Program-made: the position numbers and the translations under genes
Part shown: positions 41,680-43,579 of the stretch, piece after piece
How the letters are laid out: the number at the start of each line of letters is the position of its first letter
Numbering within the stretch: the first letter of the stretch is position 1
The notes under the pieces: model-generated
Databases searched by the model: none
The model's input: only the letters and a program-made list of their open reading frames with translations
What the model was told of the DNA's origin: nothing
NCBI GenBank assembly: GCA_001603595.1
Contig: LUZK01000084.1
Coordinates: 1 to 43,579 of the forward strand
DNA length: 43,579 nt
Direction: 5' to 3'
Origin: Bacteroidales bacterium Bact_19
GTDB lineage: Bacteria; Bacteroidota; Bacteroidia; Bacteroidales; ML635J-15

Positions 41680-43173
41680 ATGAAAAAATATGTAGTTGGA
41701 TTAGATCATTGGAGCATTAATACTATTGAGGAAATAATAAATAAAAATTATAAAATTGAACTATCAGATGAGGCAAAATCAAAAATTAATGAATGTAGAA
41801 ATTATCTTGATAAGGCAATTGAAACATCTGAATCTCCACTATACGGAATAAATACTGGTTTTGGATCTTTGTGTAATACTAAAATTTCCAATTCTGATCT
41901 TGAAAAATTACAGGAAAATCTTGTTATGTCTCATGCTTGCGGAGTGGGAGAGGAAATAAGCCCGGAATTGGTGAAATTGATGATTTTGTTGAAGATTAAG
42001 GCACTTTGTTACGGCAAATCTGCCGTAAGCATAGAAACAGTAGAACGATTGATTTTTTATTACAATAATGATATTTTACCTGTAGTTTATAAACAGGGTT
42101 CATTGGGTGCTTCGGGAGATTTAGCACCCCTGGCTCATATAACCTTAACATTAATCGGGAAAGGAGAAGTTTATTATGAAGGGCGAAAACTACCAACTTC
42201 CGAAGTTCTGAAAGTTAAAAATCTGCAGTCCCTGAAACTAAAATCCAAAGAAGGCTTAGCCTTAATGAACGGAACTCAATTTATGCTAGCTCATGCTGTT
42301 TATGCTGTAATCAGAGCAAAAAAGATAGTCGAAGAGTGCGATAAAATAGCAACACTATCTCTCGAAGCATATCTAGGCAGAATAGAACCATTTTTTGAAG
42401 TCTTACATACCATCAGGCCTCACAAAGGACAACTTGAAACTGCAAAAAAACTGTATGGATATCTCTCAAATTCGGAATTACAAAAAAATGTAAAAAGAAT
42501 ATCTGTACAGGACCCATATTCTTTCAGATGTATCCCTCAAGTGCATGGTGCCAGTAAAGACTGTTTGAACTACGTAATTTCTGTTGTAGAAACTGAGATA
42601 AATTCCGTTACAGACAATCCTACAGTATTCCCTGAGGAAAATTTAGTCTTAAGCGGTGGTAATTTTCATGGTCAGCCCCTGGCTTTGGCAATGGATTTTT
42701 TAGCGATAGGAATATCAGAATTAGCTTCAATCTCCGAAAGAAGGTTGTATAGATTAATTAGTGGGGAAAGAGGATTACCACCTTTTTTGGTAGCAAATCC
42801 CGGATTAAATTCCGGCTTTATGATTCCTCAATACACAGCAGCTTCATTGGTTAGTCAGAACAAACAATTATGTACTCCTGCCAGCGTTGACACAATTTCT
42901 TCAAGTAACGAACAGGAAGATCATGTAAGTATGGGAGCCAACGCTGCAACTAAATTGTTAAATGTTGTTTCAAATACAGAAAGAGTTCTTGCAATAGAAA
43001 TGTTTGCTGCCAGTCAGGCACTTAGTTTTCGCGAACCACAAAAACCCTGCAAAGAACTTTCCGAATATTTAAACGATTTTCGAAAAGAAATTCCAATAAT
43101 TTCAGACGATACTGTAATGTACCTATTAATTAATAAAAGTCACAAATTTTTATTCGAAAATAATAAGAATTAA
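41680..43173 (+). CDS. hutH: Histidine ammonia-lyase
   Basis: Deaminates L-histidine to urocanate, the first step of histidine degradation. It has 497 residues. The MIO prosthetic group forms from the Ala-Ser-Gly triad at 144-146 (GSLGASGDLAPLAH). The catalytic tyrosine is Y55 in PLYGINTGFGSL. LQENLVMSHACGVGE at 78-91 carries the SHA pattern of histidine rather than tyrosine lyases, and QDPYSFRCIPQVHG and SSNEQEDHVSMG complete the active site. The start follows the usual short N-terminus. No hutU, hutI or ftcD is visible nearby, so the rest of the pathway lies elsewhere. A related aromatic lyase is possible but less likely. Confidence 0.92.
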   Translation: MKKYVVGLDHWSINTIEEIINKNYKIELSDEAKSKINECRNYLDKAIETSESPLYGINTGFGSLCNTKISNSDLEKLQENLVMSHACGVGEEISPELVKLMILLKIKALCYGKSAVSIETVERLIFYYNNDILPVVYKQGSLGASGDLAPLAHITLTLIGKGEVYYEGRKLPTSEVLKVKNLQSLKLKSKEGLALMNGTQFMLAHAVYAVIRAKKIVEECDKIATLSLEAYLGRIEPFFEVLHTIRPHKGQLETAKKLYGYLSNSELQKNVKRISVQDPYSFRCIPQVHGASKDCLNYVISVVETEINSVTDNPTVFPEENLVLSGGNFHGQPLALAMDFLAIGISELASISERRLYRLISGERGLPPFLVANPGLNSGFMIPQYTAASLVSQNKQLCTPASVDTISSSNEQEDHVSMGANAATKLLNVVSNTERVLAIEMFAASQALSFREPQKPCKELSEYLNDFRKEIPIISDDTVMYLLINKSHKFLFENNKN

Positions 43174-43352
43174 TAAATACAAAATACTTAGTATTACTAG
43201 ATTGAAATAAATTGGTTTAACAAACCTAACAAACTCTAATTCAATTTAAGTAAGATGTAGATTTGGAGTTGTATTAAAATAAGATTAAAATGTTGTTGAA
43301 TTAATGAAAATTAAGCTATTTGTAAATTGTGCAGATATTTTAATTTATTTTT

Positions 43353-43360
43353 TAATTTTG
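43353..43360 (+). promoter_or_regulatory. Candidate -7 promoter element before the terminal short ORF
   Basis: TAATTTTG matches TAnnTTTG and lies 20 bases before the ATG at 43381. A TTG at 43327-43329 is 23 bases upstream, slightly beyond the usual spacing. Confidence 0.4.
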
Positions 43361-43380
43361 CGCAAAGAAGAACTTTTAAA

Positions 43381-43455
43381 ATGAAACAAAAAAGCAAAAC
43401 AGAATCTCTTGCCTCAAGAGATTATACACCAAGCAATCAAGGAATGTCGCTGTGA
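43381..43455 (+). CDS. Short ORF, possible truncated transposase N-terminus
   Basis: Encodes 24 residues (MKQKSKTESLASRDYTPSNQ then GMSL) and stops at TGA. The RDYTPSNQ segment recalls the (K/R)DYxPNQ opening of IS1182-type transposases, in which a long catalytic domain would follow. Here no such domain follows in any frame before the window ends. It has a -7 element at a good distance. It could be a fragment of an insertion sequence, a true small protein, or chance. Confidence 0.25.
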   Translation: MKQKSKTESLASRDYTPSNQGMSL

Positions 43456-43579
43456 AGGTGTACTTTTTAAATTTTGAAGATGTATTTATGAATTGGAGAG
43501 ATGTTTTTTTTAAAAATAAGAATATATTTCAAATATGTGTTGATAAATCATTTTACTTTTTATTTTGCAATAATTTGTT

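Larger units (their letters stand above)
43174..43579. other. Mostly gene-free AT-rich end of the window
   Basis: 406 bases after hutH. Two small inverted repeats are visible: AATACTTAGTATT at 43183-43195 and GGTTTAACAAACC at 43214-43226. Neither is followed by a T run, so no terminator is claimed. A -7-like element and a 24-codon ORF follow (listed separately). From 43380 another frame is open to the window edge but has no start codon. No recognisable gene is present. Confidence 0.7.

Noticed and set aside
41680-43173. Tyrosine or phenylalanine ammonia-lyase
   Set aside because: The LVMSHACGVGE selectivity region is of the histidine-lyase type rather than the histidine- or leucine-containing motif of TAL/PAL.
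1-43579. tRNA or rRNA genes
   Set aside because: No rRNA-like conserved segments or tRNA cloverleaf motifs (GGTTCGAATCC-type T arm) were noticed on either strand by eye.

Overview
The window comes from an AT-rich Bacteroidota (Bacteroidetes) chromosome. Four signs support this. The division/cell-wall cluster has the Bacteroidota gene order. Promoters of the TAnnTTTG (-7) type sit just upstream of several genes, and Shine-Dalgarno sequences are scarce. Several secreted proteins are of kinds found mainly in this phylum: a type IX secretion (T9SS) sorting domain, a chaperone-like tail-fibre C-terminus, and an HU/SPOR fusion. The lipid genes resemble the glycine-lipid pair glsA/glsB of Bacteroides. 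I cannot assign a genus from sequence alone.

Layout. (1) 1-14149, minus strand: an almost gapless dcw operon, mraZ-rsmH-ftsL-ftsI(PASTA)-murE-mraY-murD-ftsW-murG-murC-ftsQ-ftsA-ftsZ, with ftsZ cut by the window edge. It makes lipid II and builds the septum. Its promoter, a 14-bp palindrome and a consensus DnaA box lie upstream of mraZ. (2) 14334-18719, plus strand: two acyltransferases for amino-acid lipids, an OmpA-family envelope protein and an HU-like/TM/SPOR protein. (3) 18720-28105, minus strand: a three-gene operon of exported proteins whose first gene is a PafA-type phosphatase homologue with most metal ligands replaced, then sufS, a T9SS-exported Omp28-like protein with a strong terminator, and a TMTC-like membrane protein with TPRs. 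(4) 28276-30232, plus strand: rplY, pth and a phosphatidylserine decarboxylase. (5) 30233-39155, minus strand: an accessory island between psd and dnaB. It encodes an XRE regulator, a PLD-nuclease/SNF2 helicase, a large PglX/Eco57I-like adenine methyltransferase and a four-helix-bundle protein. It also holds duplicated methyltransferase 3' ends, ~89-bp tandem repeats and an unexplained GC-richer, inverted-repeat-rich block. (6) 39156-43579: dnaB (minus), divergent from a LolD-type ABC ATPase, then histidine ammonia-lyase (plus), and a final stretch with one short possible ORF.

The region most worth study is the island. A two-gene helicase/methyltransferase defence-like module with its own regulator is followed by a four-helix-bundle gene. 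That gene lies between two copies of the methyltransferase tail. The copies are nearly identical at the very end and diverge toward the target-recognition region, as expected if alternative methyltransferase 3' ends have been recombined or lost here. The methyltransferase itself carries an in-frame palindromic REP-like insertion. A second notable point is the apparent pseudophosphatase heading the secreted-protein operon.

Start codons were moved inward from the longest ORF for mraZ, the OmpA-family gene, the TMTC-like gene, rplY, dnaB and lolD, using family N-termini and -7 promoter positions. All calls rest on reading the sequence and on recall of protein families; no database search was run.
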